A stretch of DNA of 43,658 bases from positions 1-43,658 of the forward strand of contig CALKDR010000004.1 of the NCBI GenBank assembly GCA_938084175.1. Direction: 5' to 3'. Below the pieces are notes generated by a model that saw only the letters and a program-made list of their open reading frames with translations, did no database searches and was not told the origin of the DNA. This DNA is from an uncultured Campylobacterales bacterium. GTDB lineage: Bacteria > Campylobacterota > Campylobacteria > Campylobacterales > Arcobacteraceae. The translations under genes were made by a program, and so were the position numbers. Shown here piece after piece: positions 35,000 through 43,655 of the stretch (its first letter is position 1; each line of letters begins with the position of its first letter).

Positions 35000-35010
35000 A
35001 AACAATATTA
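34980..35010 (+). repeat. Tandem 12-base repeat, likely antitoxin operator
   Basis: AATATAATAAAC occurs twice without spacing (34980-34991 and 34992-35003) and is followed by a partial third copy AATATTA. RHH repressors often bind tandem short sites, so this is a good operator candidate. Confidence 0.65.
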
Positions 35011-35022
35011 AAGGAGTTTATT

Positions 35023-35244
35023 ATGTATAAAACAGTTAAACCAACAACTTTTACACTATCTTTAGAATTATTAGAAGATTTAGATCTTATGTCTAAAGAG
35101 ATGGGAAAGAAGAAAACAGCCATAGTTTCAGAAGCACTTGAAATGTACATGGACTATCAAGACATAAAACTAGCAAAGACAAGATTAGATGAAAGTACAG
35201 GAACAATTAAAGCAGATGATTTTTTTAAAGAGTTAGGCGTATAG
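35023..35244 (+). CDS. RelB/ParD-type ribbon-helix-helix antitoxin
   Basis: A 73-residue antitoxin and probable autorepressor. The RHH DNA-binding fold covers residues 8-50 (TTFTLSLELLEDLDLMSKEM, then GKKKTAIVSEALEMYMDY), and the C-terminal tail (LDESTGTIKADDFFKELGV) has the form that wraps RelE-type toxins. AAGGAG precedes the ATG. The toxin gene follows with no gap. It resembles the broken copy at 7198-7403. Confidence 0.88.
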   Translation: MYKTVKPTTFTLSLELLEDLDLMSKEMGKKKTAIVSEALEMYMDYQDIKLAKTRLDESTGTIKADDFFKELGV

Positions 35245-35532
35245 TTGTACTCTTTAGAATTTGAGAAACCTGTTAAAAAAGACTTAAAAAAAATAAATAT
35301 ATCTGATATTCGATTTATAAAAGAATCTTTATATACTTTTGTAGAAAACTTTTCTTCTGATTATGAGATGGAACTTCTAAAAATAGGAAGAATAAAAAAA
35401 CTTCAAGGTTTAAATGAGGAAGTATATAGATTAAAACTTAGAACCTATAGAGTTATTTATAAAAAAGAAAATGACAAACTAATAATACTCGTTGTTAGTG
35501 TAAAATCTAGAGAAAATTCTTATAAGAAATAA
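35245..35532 (+). CDS. RelE/ParE-family toxin
   Basis: A 95-residue protein of the RelE/ParE superfamily: SLEFEKPVKKDLKKI, then a helix pair, then KKLQGLNEEVYRLKLRTYRV and IYKKENDKLIILVVSVKSRE. The ending resembles RelE-type mRNA interferases more than gyrase-directed ParE, with basic residues near the C terminus, but this cannot be settled by eye. The start TTG abuts the antitoxin stop TAG, so translation is coupled. cobQ begins 7 bases after its stop. Confidence 0.87.
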   Translation: MYSLEFEKPVKKDLKKINISDIRFIKESLYTFVENFSSDYEMELLKIGRIKKLQGLNEEVYRLKLRTYRVIYKKENDKLIILVVSVKSRENSYKK

Positions 35533-35539
35533 GGACAAA

Positions 35540-36931
35540 ATGAAAAATATATCAATCCTAGGAACATCTTCTGATGCTGGAAAATCAACTATAACATTTG
35601 TAATAGCAAAAATACTTCAAGACTTAAATTATAGCGTTGCACCATTTAAAGCACAAAACGTATCAAATAACTCCCATGTATGTGATGATGGAAGTGAGAT
35701 AGCAATTGCCCAATATTTTCAATCTGAAGTATTAGAAGTACTAACATCTTATCATTTAAATCCAGTTTTGCTTAAATCTGGTCGTGGTAGTTCAGCTTCA
35801 CTTATTGTTGAAGGTAAAGTAGTAGCTAATAAGCATGTACTAGAATATTATAGAGATTTAGATTTATTAAAACCAGCAGTTAAAAGATGCTATGAATATT
35901 TAGATTCAAAATATGACTGTATTGTAAACGAAGGAGCTGGAAGTCCTGTTGAGTTAAATCTAATGGATAAAGACCTTTCAAATATTTTTATAGCTAACGA
36001 ATATGATACAAAAATCATTTTAGTAGCAGACATTGAAAAAGGCGGAGTATTTGCTTCTATTTATGGTGTATATCATTTATTACCAGAAAAACTTCGTAAT
36101 AATATAATAGGTGTAATAGTAAACAAATTCAGAGGTGACTTATCCTTATTTGATGAAGGGATTAGAATTATTGAAGAAGATTTCAAAATACCTGTTTTAG
36201 GAGTATTACCATATATTCCATTTAATCTGGGATTTGAAGATTCAGCATCTTTGAAAAACTTTGTACAAAATCCTAAAAATAAAAAACTTGATATTGCAGT
36301 TATCTCATATCCTTATATGAGTAATTATAATGATATAGAACCTTTAATATGTGATGATGAGGTCTTTGTTGAATTTGTAGATTATAATATTTCTCTAGAA
36401 AAGTTTGACTTAGTAATCCTTCCTGGTTCAAAGCTTGTAATAAAAGATTTAAAATGGATGAAAGACAATGGTTTATTTGAGCAAATTAAAAACTACAAAA
36501 AAGATATATGCTGTATATGTGGTGGATATGAAATGATGTTCGAAACTTTAGATGATAAGTATGCTTTAGAAAATAGTGAAGCTTTAATAGAAGAAGGCTT
36601 TTGTAAAATACCTGCTCATATAATTTTTGAAAAAGAGAAAATACTAGAAAAAAAGACTTATGATTTATTTGATAGTAAAATAGAAGGTTTTGAAATACAT
36701 CATGGGCTTAGTAAAGAATATCCTTTATCATATGAAAGTAAAAAGTTTAAAGGTACATTTGTTCATGGCATTTTTGATAATAATAAGTTTAGGACTTCAT
36801 ATTTCAAAAAGATACAAGCTACTTATATAGGTTATGATTTCCAAGAGTATAAAAAAAATACAATTAATACTTTTGTAAATACTATGAGAGAAAAACTAGA
36901 TGTGCAAAGGATAGTAGATAGTGTTTTATAG
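35540..36931 (+). CDS. cobQ: Cobyric acid synthase
   Basis: A glutamine-dependent amidase of the corrin ring side chains (b, d, e, g). The 463-residue protein has an N-terminal P-loop ILGTSSDAGKSTITF and QNVSNNSHV, EGAGSPVELNL, VADIEKGGVFASIYG, and a C-terminal class I glutamine-amidotransferase-like domain with nucleophile Cys in CCICGGYEMMF and His in FVHGIFDN. Slightly shorter than the usual ~490. It starts seven bases after the toxin gene, so its transcription may depend on the cassette promoter. It overlaps cbiB by 11 bases. Confidence 0.93.
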   Translation: MKNISILGTSSDAGKSTITFVIAKILQDLNYSVAPFKAQNVSNNSHVCDDGSEIAIAQYFQSEVLEVLTSYHLNPVLLKSGRGSSASLIVEGKVVANKHVLEYYRDLDLLKPAVKRCYEYLDSKYDCIVNEGAGSPVELNLMDKDLSNIFIANEYDTKIILVADIEKGGVFASIYGVYHLLPEKLRNNIIGVIVNKFRGDLSLFDEGIRIIEEDFKIPVLGVLPYIPFNLGFEDSASLKNFVQNPKNKKLDIAVISYPYMSNYNDIEPLICDDEVFVEFVDYNISLEKFDLVILPGSKLVIKDLKWMKDNGLFEQIKNYKKDICCICGGYEMMFETLDDKYALENSEALIEEGFCKIPAHIIFEKEKILEKKTYDLFDSKIEGFEIHHGLSKEYPLSYESKKFKGTFVHGIFDNNKFRTSYFKKIQATYIGYDFQEYKKNTINTFVNTMREKLDVQRIVDSVL

Positions 36932-37817
36932 TATAGCTTTAATAGCATATATTATTGACAATATCTTTGGTGAGTTTGAAAAACTAAAGTTTAAATCACC
37001 TTTAAAACATCCAATTGTATATATGGGAAATTATATTTCTTGGTTTGGAAAAAAGTTTTATGAGGACTCAGTTTTAAAAGGTGGAATATTAACAGCTTCT
37101 TTACTTTTTATTGTTTATTTTATTACTTCATTTTTAGCTAGTTTTGACAATATAATATTTCAAGGTTTTTTAGCTTCTTTCACACTTGCTTCTAAAATGT
37201 TATACGATAGTGTCAAAGATGTAGTAGCAGATTCAAATTTAGAAATAAAAAGAGAAAAAATAGCTATGTTAGTTAGTCGTGATACAAGCTTGATGAATAA
37301 CTCAGATGTAAATAAAGCTGCAATAGAAACATATGCAGAAAACCTAAGCGATGGAGTTATTGCTCCTTTGTTTTATTTATTATGTTTTGGAATAGTTGGT
37401 GCGTATTTATACAAAGCTATTAATACTTTAGATTCAATGGTTGGATATAGAAACAAAAAATACGAAAACTTTGGAAAAGTATCTGCAATACTTGATGATA
37501 TCGTAAACTATATTCCTTCAAGAATCACAGCTGTTTTAATAGCAATTTTATTTCTAAGTAAAAAAGCATTAAAAGAATTTTATAAATATGGAGCTAAACA
37601 TGATAGTCCAAATGCAGGACTGCCAATAGCATCTATTGCTTTATGTCTAAATTTAAAACTTGGAGGTCCTACTTCTTATTTTGGGAAAATAAAAGATAAG
37701 CCTTTTTTTGGAGTTGGAAAAGAAAATATTGAGAATAGTGATGTTTTAAAGACACTTTTGTTAAAGTATCGCTTAGATATATTTATAATTAGTATATTGA
37801 TTTTAGGAGTATTATGA
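36921..37817 (+). CDS. cbiB: Adenosylcobinamide-phosphate synthase
   Basis: A membrane enzyme that attaches aminopropanol phosphate to adenosylcobyric acid. It has 298 residues, four to five hydrophobic segments, and family segments LKHPIVYMGNYISWFGK, LVSRDTS, AIETYAENLSDGVIAPLFYL, KAINTLDSMVGYRN and HDSPNAGLPIASIAL. The start is GTG inside the end of cobQ. It overlaps the Cys-rich gene by four bases. It is also called cobD in some nomenclatures. Confidence 0.93.
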   Translation: MFYSIALIAYIIDNIFGEFEKLKFKSPLKHPIVYMGNYISWFGKKFYEDSVLKGGILTASLLFIVYFITSFLASFDNIIFQGFLASFTLASKMLYDSVKDVVADSNLEIKREKIAMLVSRDTSLMNNSDVNKAAIETYAENLSDGVIAPLFYLLCFGIVGAYLYKAINTLDSMVGYRNKKYENFGKVSAILDDIVNYIPSRITAVLIAILFLSKKALKEFYKYGAKHDSPNAGLPIASIALCLNLKLGGPTSYFGKIKDKPFFGVGKENIENSDVLKTLLLKYRLDIFIISILILGVL

Positions 37818-38239
37818 TGACTTATGACGAATGGTTTATCCAACAGGGAAACCTTCATGCAAATGTAATGAAAAAATTAGAAGATAGAAGTGTTGATGAG
37901 GTAATAGAATATTTTAAATTTGAAAACATGGTAAAAAACGAACCTGATTTTTGCCCTTTATATAAAGATAATAAAAAATGCCACGATATGGAAGATTTAA
38001 ATTGTTATTTATGTGCCTGTCCAAACTTTAGATTTAAAGGTGATGGTTTTGAAAAAACTGAAGATGGTAAAACCTTGTTTTCAGTATGTAGTATAAAATC
38101 TCGTGATGGCTCACAATTTATTGGTGATGATTATATTCATCAAAATTGTTCAGGATGTATAGTTCCACATAGAGCAAAATATATAAAAAAACATTTTAAC
38201 CGTTCTTGGTTTGAAGTTATGAAAGATGTAAGAGGCTAA
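37814..38239 (+). CDS. Stand-alone Cys-rich small-domain protein of the cobalamin cluster
   Basis: A 141-residue protein with an N-terminal helical part (1-45) and a Cys-rich part: Cys47 and Cys56 (FCPLYKDNKKCH), Cys64/67/69 (NCYLCACPNF), Cys92, and Cys112/115 with His119 (NCSGCIVPHR). The order C-x-x-C/C-x-C-P and C-S-x-C-x-x-P-H-R matches, from memory, the Cys-rich small domain fused to the C terminus of archaeal CobD-type decarboxylases, which binds metal or an iron-sulfur cluster. Here it is separate but in the same operon, overlapping cbiB by four bases. Its role is unproven. Confidence 0.72.
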   Translation: MMTYDEWFIQQGNLHANVMKKLEDRSVDEVIEYFKFENMVKNEPDFCPLYKDNKKCHDMEDLNCYLCACPNFRFKGDGFEKTEDGKTLFSVCSIKSRDGSQFIGDDYIHQNCSGCIVPHRAKYIKKHFNRSWFEVMKDVRG

Positions 38240-38253
38240 GCCTTTACATCTTT
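38222..38253. terminator. Imperfect hairpin between convergent genes, overlapping both stops
   Basis: AAAGATGTAA pairs with TTACATCTTT, an internal bulge follows, then GGC pairs with GCC around the loop TAA. The stop codons of both convergent genes are inside the structure, so it likely ends the cobalamin operon and the htrA-cprRS operon. Confidence 0.65.
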
Positions 38254-39461
38254 ATAATAAAGTAGTTTTTCTCATTTTCATACTTATATAAAAGTTTGTA
38301 ACCATGCAGTGTTGCAATCGTTTTTACAATATATAAACCTAATCCAAATCCATCACTTCTTTTTTCTTCTTGTGAAAATGCTTCCGTGTAATAATCCAAA
38401 TCATACTTTAAAGGCTCTCCTAAAGATATTACTTGTATTTCATCTTTTGAAGCATTTATAATTGCTTTATTGTTAGGTGAAAACTTAATAGCATTATCAA
38501 TTAAGTTTTTAAGTGCAATTGAAAACATAGATATATCAACAGAAAAATTAAAAGACTTGATTTTGGATGCAATATTTTCAGGATTAACCATTATTATTTC
38601 CAAAGTTTTATTATAAATATTAAAAAATGATGTATGTTCTTTATACATCATACTATTATGAGATGTTAGTTTTTCAACAGTCGCAAGTTCTTTGATAATA
38701 TCATCCATTCTTTTAAATGCACGTTGTAAGTTTTCTCTAGTTTTTTCATTTTCTAAAGTTTCTGCAATAAACATTGCTTTTGTAATTGGAGTTTTAAGTT
38801 CATGCATCATATTTCTCATAAATAAATCTTTTGACCTAGTTTGATTATTTATAATATTAATAGCATCATTAAAACTTTTTGCAATAGTTCCAATTTCATC
38901 ATTACTAACAGCTTGTACTTTTACCTCTTTATTTCCATTTGAGAACTCAATAATTTGTTTATTTAATAGCTTCAATGGTTTTAGTTTTCTTTTTAAAGTC
39001 ACATATAAAAAAAGTATTGTTACAAGAGAAAGTATAAATGCAGCAATTATTATTACCATACTATAGTTATGATTCCTAACATCCTTGAGCATTAAGTTAT
39101 AACCATACTGTTGCACATAAATATAGTAAGTTTCATCATATTTATAAACACGATAAGTTCCAAGATAGTTCTGTGTAATTGTAAGCTCTTGAGCATTTTT
39201 AATTATTTCAAGTTTTGTATCTCTATCTTCTAAAGGCTTAACTTGAAATTTTTTGAATAACTTAAATAATGACTCAGTAGATGGTAGGTTTTGAAAAGTA
39301 CTTAAAAAATTCTCAGCAATTAGTTCATATCTATTTTGTTGGGTAATTTCATGTTTTTGTTTATCAAAACTAATAAACAAAGAAAATGTAATTAGTATTG
39401 CTACAAAAGCTAATGAAAATATTATATTGATAAATGTCGAAATAGATATATTTCTCATCAT
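38244..39461 (-). CDS. cprS: CprS-like sensor histidine kinase
   Basis: A 405-residue membrane kinase: TM1 at about 9-31, a periplasmic domain of about 100 residues, TM2 at about 135-155, HAMP (about 156-207), H box MMHELKTPITKAMF with phosphorylated His220, N box IALKNLIDNAIKFSP, and GFGLGLYIVKTI. In Campylobacter jejuni, cprR and cprS lie directly downstream of htrA and control envelope and biofilm functions; the same order here supports the name, though ArsS-type kinases are similar. ATGATGA overlaps the regulator stop by four bases. Confidence 0.82.
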   Translation of the reverse strand: MMRNISISTFINIIFSLAFVAILITFSLFISFDKQKHEITQQNRYELIAENFLSTFQNLPSTESLFKLFKKFQVKPLEDRDTKLEIIKNAQELTITQNYLGTYRVYKYDETYYIYVQQYGYNLMLKDVRNHNYSMVIIIAAFILSLVTILFLYVTLKRKLKPLKLLNKQIIEFSNGNKEVKVQAVSNDEIGTIAKSFNDAINIINNQTRSKDLFMRNMMHELKTPITKAMFIAETLENEKTRENLQRAFKRMDDIIKELATVEKLTSHNSMMYKEHTSFFNIYNKTLEIIMVNPENIASKIKSFNFSVDISMFSIALKNLIDNAIKFSPNNKAIINASKDEIQVISLGEPLKYDLDYYTEAFSQEEKRSDGFGLGLYIVKTIATLHGYKLLYKYENEKNYFIIKM

Positions 39462-40135
39462 ATTAATTGATATCCAATACCTCTAACAGATTTAATATAT
39501 GTCTTACTATCATCAATTTTTGATAACTTTGATCTAATTCTAGAAATAATAACATCAATATTTTTTAAAGATGAATCATCTTCTATACTATCACTTGCAT
39601 AAATAAAATCTTCTCTTGCAATTACTCCACCATTTCTTTGAATTAGTAATTTTAAAATATCATACTCGGCTAATGTAAGAGTTAAAGAGACATCTTTAAA
39701 AGATATCTGCATATCTTCTTCTTTTATAGAAAAAGCAAAATTATGTTCTTCTTTTTTAGCTTCTACAGGTTTATCAATTCTTTTTAATATAGTTTTTATT
39801 CTAGCTTGAAGTTCTCTAGGATTATATGGTTTTGGTAAATAATCATCAGCACCACGTTCTAAACCCATAACCTTATCCAAAATATCATCTCGTGCTGAAC
39901 TAATAATAATAGGGATTTCAGACTTTTCTCTAATTTTTGGAAGTAATTCTAATCCATCAATCTCAGGAAGTGTTAAATCCAAAATCAATAACTGAAAGTC
40001 TTTATTAATACTTAACATAGATAGTCCATTATACGGACTATCTGTATTTGTAACATCTATATCAAATGATGATAAATATTCTGTAATAATTTGAGCTAAC
40101 TCTAAATCATCTTCAATCATTAATACTTTTATAAT
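39458..40135 (-). CDS. cprR: CprR-like OmpR-type response regulator (probable ATT start)
   Basis: A DNA-binding regulator paired with the downstream kinase. The ATG at 40120 would give 220 residues beginning MIEDDLELAQ, without the first receiver strand. In frame, 15 bases upstream, ATT-ATA-AAA-GTA-TTA encodes IIKVL, restoring the standard KVLMIEDD. AAGGA lies 6 bases before this ATT but 21 before the ATG, and no ATG, GTG or TTG exists between the frame's last stop and 40120. I therefore place the start at ATT, 225 residues. The phosphoacceptor is LILDLTLPEIDG (Asp53 from ATT), KP is in YLPKPYNP, and the winged helix covers about 130-220. It begins 10 bases after htrA. Confidence 0.85.
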   Translation of the reverse strand: MIKVLMIEDDLELAQIITEYLSSFDIDVTNTDSPYNGLSMLSINKDFQLLILDLTLPEIDGLELLPKIREKSEIPIIISSARDDILDKVMGLERGADDYLPKPYNPRELQARIKTILKRIDKPVEAKKEEHNFAFSIKEEDMQISFKDVSLTLTLAEYDILKLLIQRNGGVIAREDFIYASDSIEDDSSLKNIDVIISRIRSKLSKIDDSKTYIKSVRGIGYQLI

Positions 40136-40145
40136 GGGTAATCCT

Positions 40146-41564
40146 TTATTTTATAACAAATAGAATAGTTTGTCCATATCTATTTACATAAACTCTTTTA
40201 TGTTTATTTTTAAACTTAGTTAATGAAACTTCTAAATTCTGGAAATTCTTAATTTCAAGATCTTCAATTTGAATAATAATATCTCCAGCTTGAAATCCAG
40301 CTTTCTCAGCTTTACTTTTAGGCTCAACATCAGAAATTAAAACACCTTTTGTATCAGCTGCTAATCTAAATTGTTTTTGCATACTTGCATCAATAACACT
40401 TACTTTTAATCCACCTAATACTCTACTATTATTTGATTGGATTTGAACTAAATTTGTTCTATTTCCTAAAACAATATTTAATTCAATATTTTTCTTATCT
40501 CTTTCTATATTTAGTACAATTTTTTCATCAGGTTTAAACGATGCAACAACATTTTGTAATGCAGTTCTATCTTTTATATCTTTATTATTAATTGCATAAA
40601 TTAAATCACCTCTTTTAACTCCATACTTAAAAGCAGGAGTATCAGCAGATACATCTAAAACTAATGCACCTTTTTTATGATTATAAACTTTTGACATTTC
40701 ATTGTCTAAATCACTAATAGCAACACCTAAGTAACCCCGAGTAACTTTTCCATCTGATACTAATTTCTGAACAACATCTTTAACCATTGCAACAGGAATA
40801 GCAAAACCAATTCCATTATTTCCACCACTTTTAGAAATAATTGCTGTACTAATACCAATTAAAGCACCTCGACTATCTACAAGTGCTCCACCTGAATTAC
40901 CAGGATTTATAGAAGCATCAGTTTGAATATAGTTTTCATATCTATTAATACCAACTTTATTTTTATTTAAAGCTGAAATAATACCTTGTGTAACTGTACT
41001 TCCAATACCAAACGGATTTCCAATTGCAAAAATTACATCAGCAATTTCTAACTCTTTAGAATGACCAAATTTTATAGGACTTAAGTTATTAGCTTCAATT
41101 TTTATAACTGCTAAATCACTATCAGCATCTTTTCCAATTAATTTTGCATTATACTCAGTTGTATCATTTCCAATAGTAACAGTAATTTCTTCTGCATTAT
41201 CTATAACATGGCTATTTGTAACAATATATCCATTTTTTGCAATAACTACACCAGATCCAAGTGATCTTTGTACTCTATTTTGTTTAAACTGATTACCAAA
41301 TTGATCTCCAAAGAATTTTTTGAAAAATGGATCTTTTAACATTTGTAATGGCAGGTTTTCAGTTGATGCATTAACATGTCTTTTTGTTGAAATATTTACA
41401 ATTGATTTTATTGATTTCTTAATAGCACCATTAAAAGATAAAATTTGATTGTTTGTATTAGGAGCTACTCTTTGTGGATTTTTATCTATCATATTAAAGT
41501 TTATTGATTCTGCAAATAATTGACTTGCAATTAAAGTTGAGGCAAATAAAAGTTTTTTCTTCAC
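40146..41564 (-). CDS. htrA: DegP/HtrA periplasmic serine protease
   Basis: A periplasmic protease and chaperone for misfolded envelope proteins, 472 residues. The signal peptide is residues 1-18. The catalytic triad is His119 (VTNSHVIDNA), Asp150 (DADSDLAVIKI) and Ser224 (NPGNSGGALVD). Two PDZ domains follow (about 265-355 and 375-465). The start is GTG, with AAGGA six bases upstream. It heads an operon with the CprRS-like pair, the same order as in Campylobacter. Upstream is an AT-rich region with a TATAATTATATAAT stretch and the ilvD terminator. Confidence 0.95.
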   Translation of the reverse strand: MKKKLLFASTLIASQLFAESINFNMIDKNPQRVAPNTNNQILSFNGAIKKSIKSIVNISTKRHVNASTENLPLQMLKDPFFKKFFGDQFGNQFKQNRVQRSLGSGVVIAKNGYIVTNSHVIDNAEEITVTIGNDTTEYNAKLIGKDADSDLAVIKIEANNLSPIKFGHSKELEIADVIFAIGNPFGIGSTVTQGIISALNKNKVGINRYENYIQTDASINPGNSGGALVDSRGALIGISTAIISKSGGNNGIGFAIPVAMVKDVVQKLVSDGKVTRGYLGVAISDLDNEMSKVYNHKKGALVLDVSADTPAFKYGVKRGDLIYAINNKDIKDRTALQNVVASFKPDEKIVLNIERDKKNIELNIVLGNRTNLVQIQSNNSRVLGGLKVSVIDASMQKQFRLAADTKGVLISDVEPKSKAEKAGFQAGDIIIQIEDLEIKNFQNLEVSLTKFKNKHKRVYVNRYGQTILFVIK

Positions 41565-41647
41565 TATATATCCTTTTGGTTTTTGATTATATAATTATAA
41601 GGTATAAGTGTAAACTATTTTTCAATCAATAGTTAATAATTAGTTAA

Positions 41648-41672
41648 TAAAACCAAGGAGAGACCTTGGTTT
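41648..41672 (-). terminator. Terminator of ilvD
   Basis: AAAACCAAGG and its reverse complement CCTTGGTTTT flank a five-base loop. In the ilvD direction the GC-containing stem is followed by TTTT and AT-rich sequence, the form of an intrinsic terminator. It lies 14 bases after the ilvD stop and shields htrA from readthrough. Confidence 0.8.
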
Positions 41673-41685
41673 TAGAAGTTTATGT

Positions 41686-43374
41686 CTAAAGATCAGTTTT
41701 TAACATAGCACCATTACTTGCATTTGTAACAAGTGCTCTATATTGACCTAACCAACTTGAAGTAAGTGGTTTTTTAATTGGAACGAATTTAGCTTTTCTA
41801 CGTGCTATTTCTTCATCACTTAAATCAACAGATAAAAGGTATGCATCAACATCAATATTGATAATATCTCCATCTTCTAATAATCCAATCATTCCACCTT
41901 CAGCAGCTTCAGGTGAAACATGACCAATTGATGCACCTCTTGTAGCTCCTGAGAATCTACCATCAGTAATAAGTGCAACAGTATCACCCATTCCCATTCC
42001 CATAATAAGAGAAGTAGGAGCAAGCATTTCTTGCATTCCTGGACCACCTTTTGGACCTTCATATCTAATTACAACAACATCACCATGAGTAACTTTTTTA
42101 CCAATGATTCCCGCAATTGCTTCAGCTTGACCATTAAAACATACAGCTTTACCACTTAACGCTCTTGCACCTGTGATTCCCGCAGTTTTAATAACCGCAC
42201 CTTCTTGGGCTAAGTTTCCATAAAGAATCGCTAATCCACCAACATCAGAATAAGGATTATCAATAGTATGAATAATATTTGTATCTTTAATATATGAATC
42301 TGCAATTTTCTCTAAAGTAGATTGACCAGTAATAGTAAGGTTATCAAGTAAAATATCATCACCTCTTTTCGTCATCTCTTTCATTACTGCATTTACACCA
42401 CCAGCTTTATTGATATCTTCCATATGTACAGTAGATAATGATGGAGAAATTTTCGCAATATGAGAAACTTTTTTAGAGATTTTATTGATATCGCCTAAAT
42501 TGAAATTAACTTTTGCTTCTCTAGCAATTGCTAACATATGTAATACCGTATTAGAAGAACCACCCATTGCCATATCAACAGCAAATGCATTTCTTACTGC
42601 ATTTTCATTTAAGATATTTCTTAATTTGAATTTTTCTCTAGATGCATTATCTTTTGCAATTTCACAAATTCTTTTTGCAGCTTGTCTATATAATACTTCT
42701 CTTTCAGGAGTTAAAGCTAAAATAGTTCCATTTCCAGGAAGTGCAATACCCATAGCTTCCATAAGTGTATTCATAGAGTTTGCTGTAAACATACCAGAAC
42801 AAGAACCACCACTTGGACATGCATTACATTCAATATCAGTTAATTCTTCTTCAGTAATATCTCCAGCTTCAAATTTACCAACAGCTTCAAAGGCAGTTGC
42901 TAAATCAATAGGAGTACCATCTTTAGTATAACCTTTTTCCATTGGTCCACCTGATACAAAGATAGTAGGAACATCAACTCTTAATGCACCCATAATCATA
43001 CCAGGTACAATTTTGTCACAATTTGGAATTGCAATCATTGCATCTAATTTATGTGCATTCATTACTGTTTCAATTGAATTTGCAATTAATTCTCTTGATG
43101 GAAGTGAAAATAACATACCATCATGTCCCATTGCAATACCATCATCAACACCAATTGTATTAAATTCAAATGGAACACAACCATTTGCTTTAATTTCGTC
43201 TTTTATAATTTCGGCAACTTTATTTAAAAAGAAATGCCCTGGAATAATTTCAATAAAAGAATTTGCAACCCCAATAAATGGTTTACCAAAATCTTCATCT
43301 TGTAATCCAGTTGCTCTTAATAGCGACCGGTGAGGTGCTCTGTCATAACCTTTTTTAACTTCATCACTTCTCAA
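41686..43374 (-). CDS. ilvD: Dihydroxy-acid dehydratase
   Basis: It dehydrates dihydroxy acids to 2-keto acids in valine, leucine and isoleucine synthesis and holds an iron-sulfur cluster. The two signatures are [12 protein letters not shown] and [39 protein letters not shown] is near the C terminus. The frame is open to 43434, but the start I choose is the TTG at 43374: AAGGA lies six bases upstream and the protein then begins with [17 protein letters not shown], the usual IlvD start, with a normal 562 residues. No leader peptide or T-box was seen. Confidence 0.96.
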   Translation of the reverse strand: MRSDEVKKGYDRAPHRSLLRATGLQDEDFGKPFIGVANSFIEIIPGHFFLNKVAEIIKDEIKANGCVPFEFNTIGVDDGIAMGHDGMLFSLPSRELIANSIETVMNAHKLDAMIAIPNCDKIVPGMIMGALRVDVPTIFVSGGPMEKGYTKDGTPIDLATAFEAVGKFEAGDITEEELTDIECNACPSGGSCSGMFTANSMNTLMEAMGIALPGNGTILALTPEREVLYRQAAKRICEIAKDNASREKFKLRNILNENAVRNAFAVDMAMGGSSNTVLHMLAIAREAKVNFNLGDINKISKKVSHIAKISPSLSTVHMEDINKAGGVNAVMKEMTKRGDDILLDNLTITGQSTLEKIADSYIKDTNIIHTIDNPYSDVGGLAILYGNLAQEGAVIKTAGITGARALSGKAVCFNGQAEAIAGIIGKKVTHGDVVVIRYEGPKGGPGMQEMLAPTSLIMGMGMGDTVALITDGRFSGATRGASIGHVSPEAAEGGMIGLLEDGDIINIDVDAYLLSVDLSDEEIARRKAKFVPIKKPLTSSWLGQYRALVTNASNGAMLKTDL

Positions 43375-43487
43375 TTTGTATCCTTTATATATATTAATAT
43401 CTAATAGAATAAGTATACATTTTTTGCTGTTCAAAACTTATTAAAATAAATAAAAAATAAAAAATTTGAAACTTTTTCAAAAACCTC

Positions 43488-43516
43488 TTGACAAAGTATA
43501 ATAAATCTATTATAAT
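43488..43516 (+). promoter_or_regulatory. Promoter of tRNA-Leu
   Basis: TTGACA (43488-43493) and TATAAT (43511-43516) match the consensus with a 17-base spacer. A second TATAAT at 43497-43502 is too close to the -35 to be used with it. The tRNA begins about 45 bases after the expected start. Confidence 0.85.
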
Positions 43517-43568
43517 TCCACTCCAATTTAAGAAACATTGTTTTTTAGATTCTACCAAAATAAATAGT

Positions 43569-43655
43569 GCGAGTGTGGCGGAATAGGTAGACGCGTTGGA
43601 CTTAAAATCCAATTCCGGTTTCGGAGTGTCGGTTCGATTCCGACCATTCGCACCA
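43569..43655 (+). tRNA. tRNA-Leu (anticodon UAA)
   Basis: An 87-base class II tRNA. The acceptor stem GCGAGTG pairs with CATTCGC (one G-T), the anticodon stem TTGGA/TCCAA closes loop CTTAAAA with anticodon TAA, and a long variable arm (TTCCGGTTTCGGAG region) is followed by the T arm with GGTTCGATTCC. The discriminator A and the CCA end are encoded. Confidence 0.97.

Noticed and set aside
37676-37858. Minus-strand frame across the cbiB end
   Set aside because: Antisense shadow of cbiB with no ribosome binding site and no neighbour support.
43375-43568. T-box or leucine attenuator for ilvD
   Set aside because: No leader peptide rich in branched-chain codons and no T-box sequence or terminator/antiterminator pair; the tRNA has its own promoter on the other strand.
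43394-43612. Opposite-strand reading frame upstream of ilvD overlapping the tRNA gene
   Set aside because: It runs through the promoter and most of tRNA-Leu and has no recognisable protein features.
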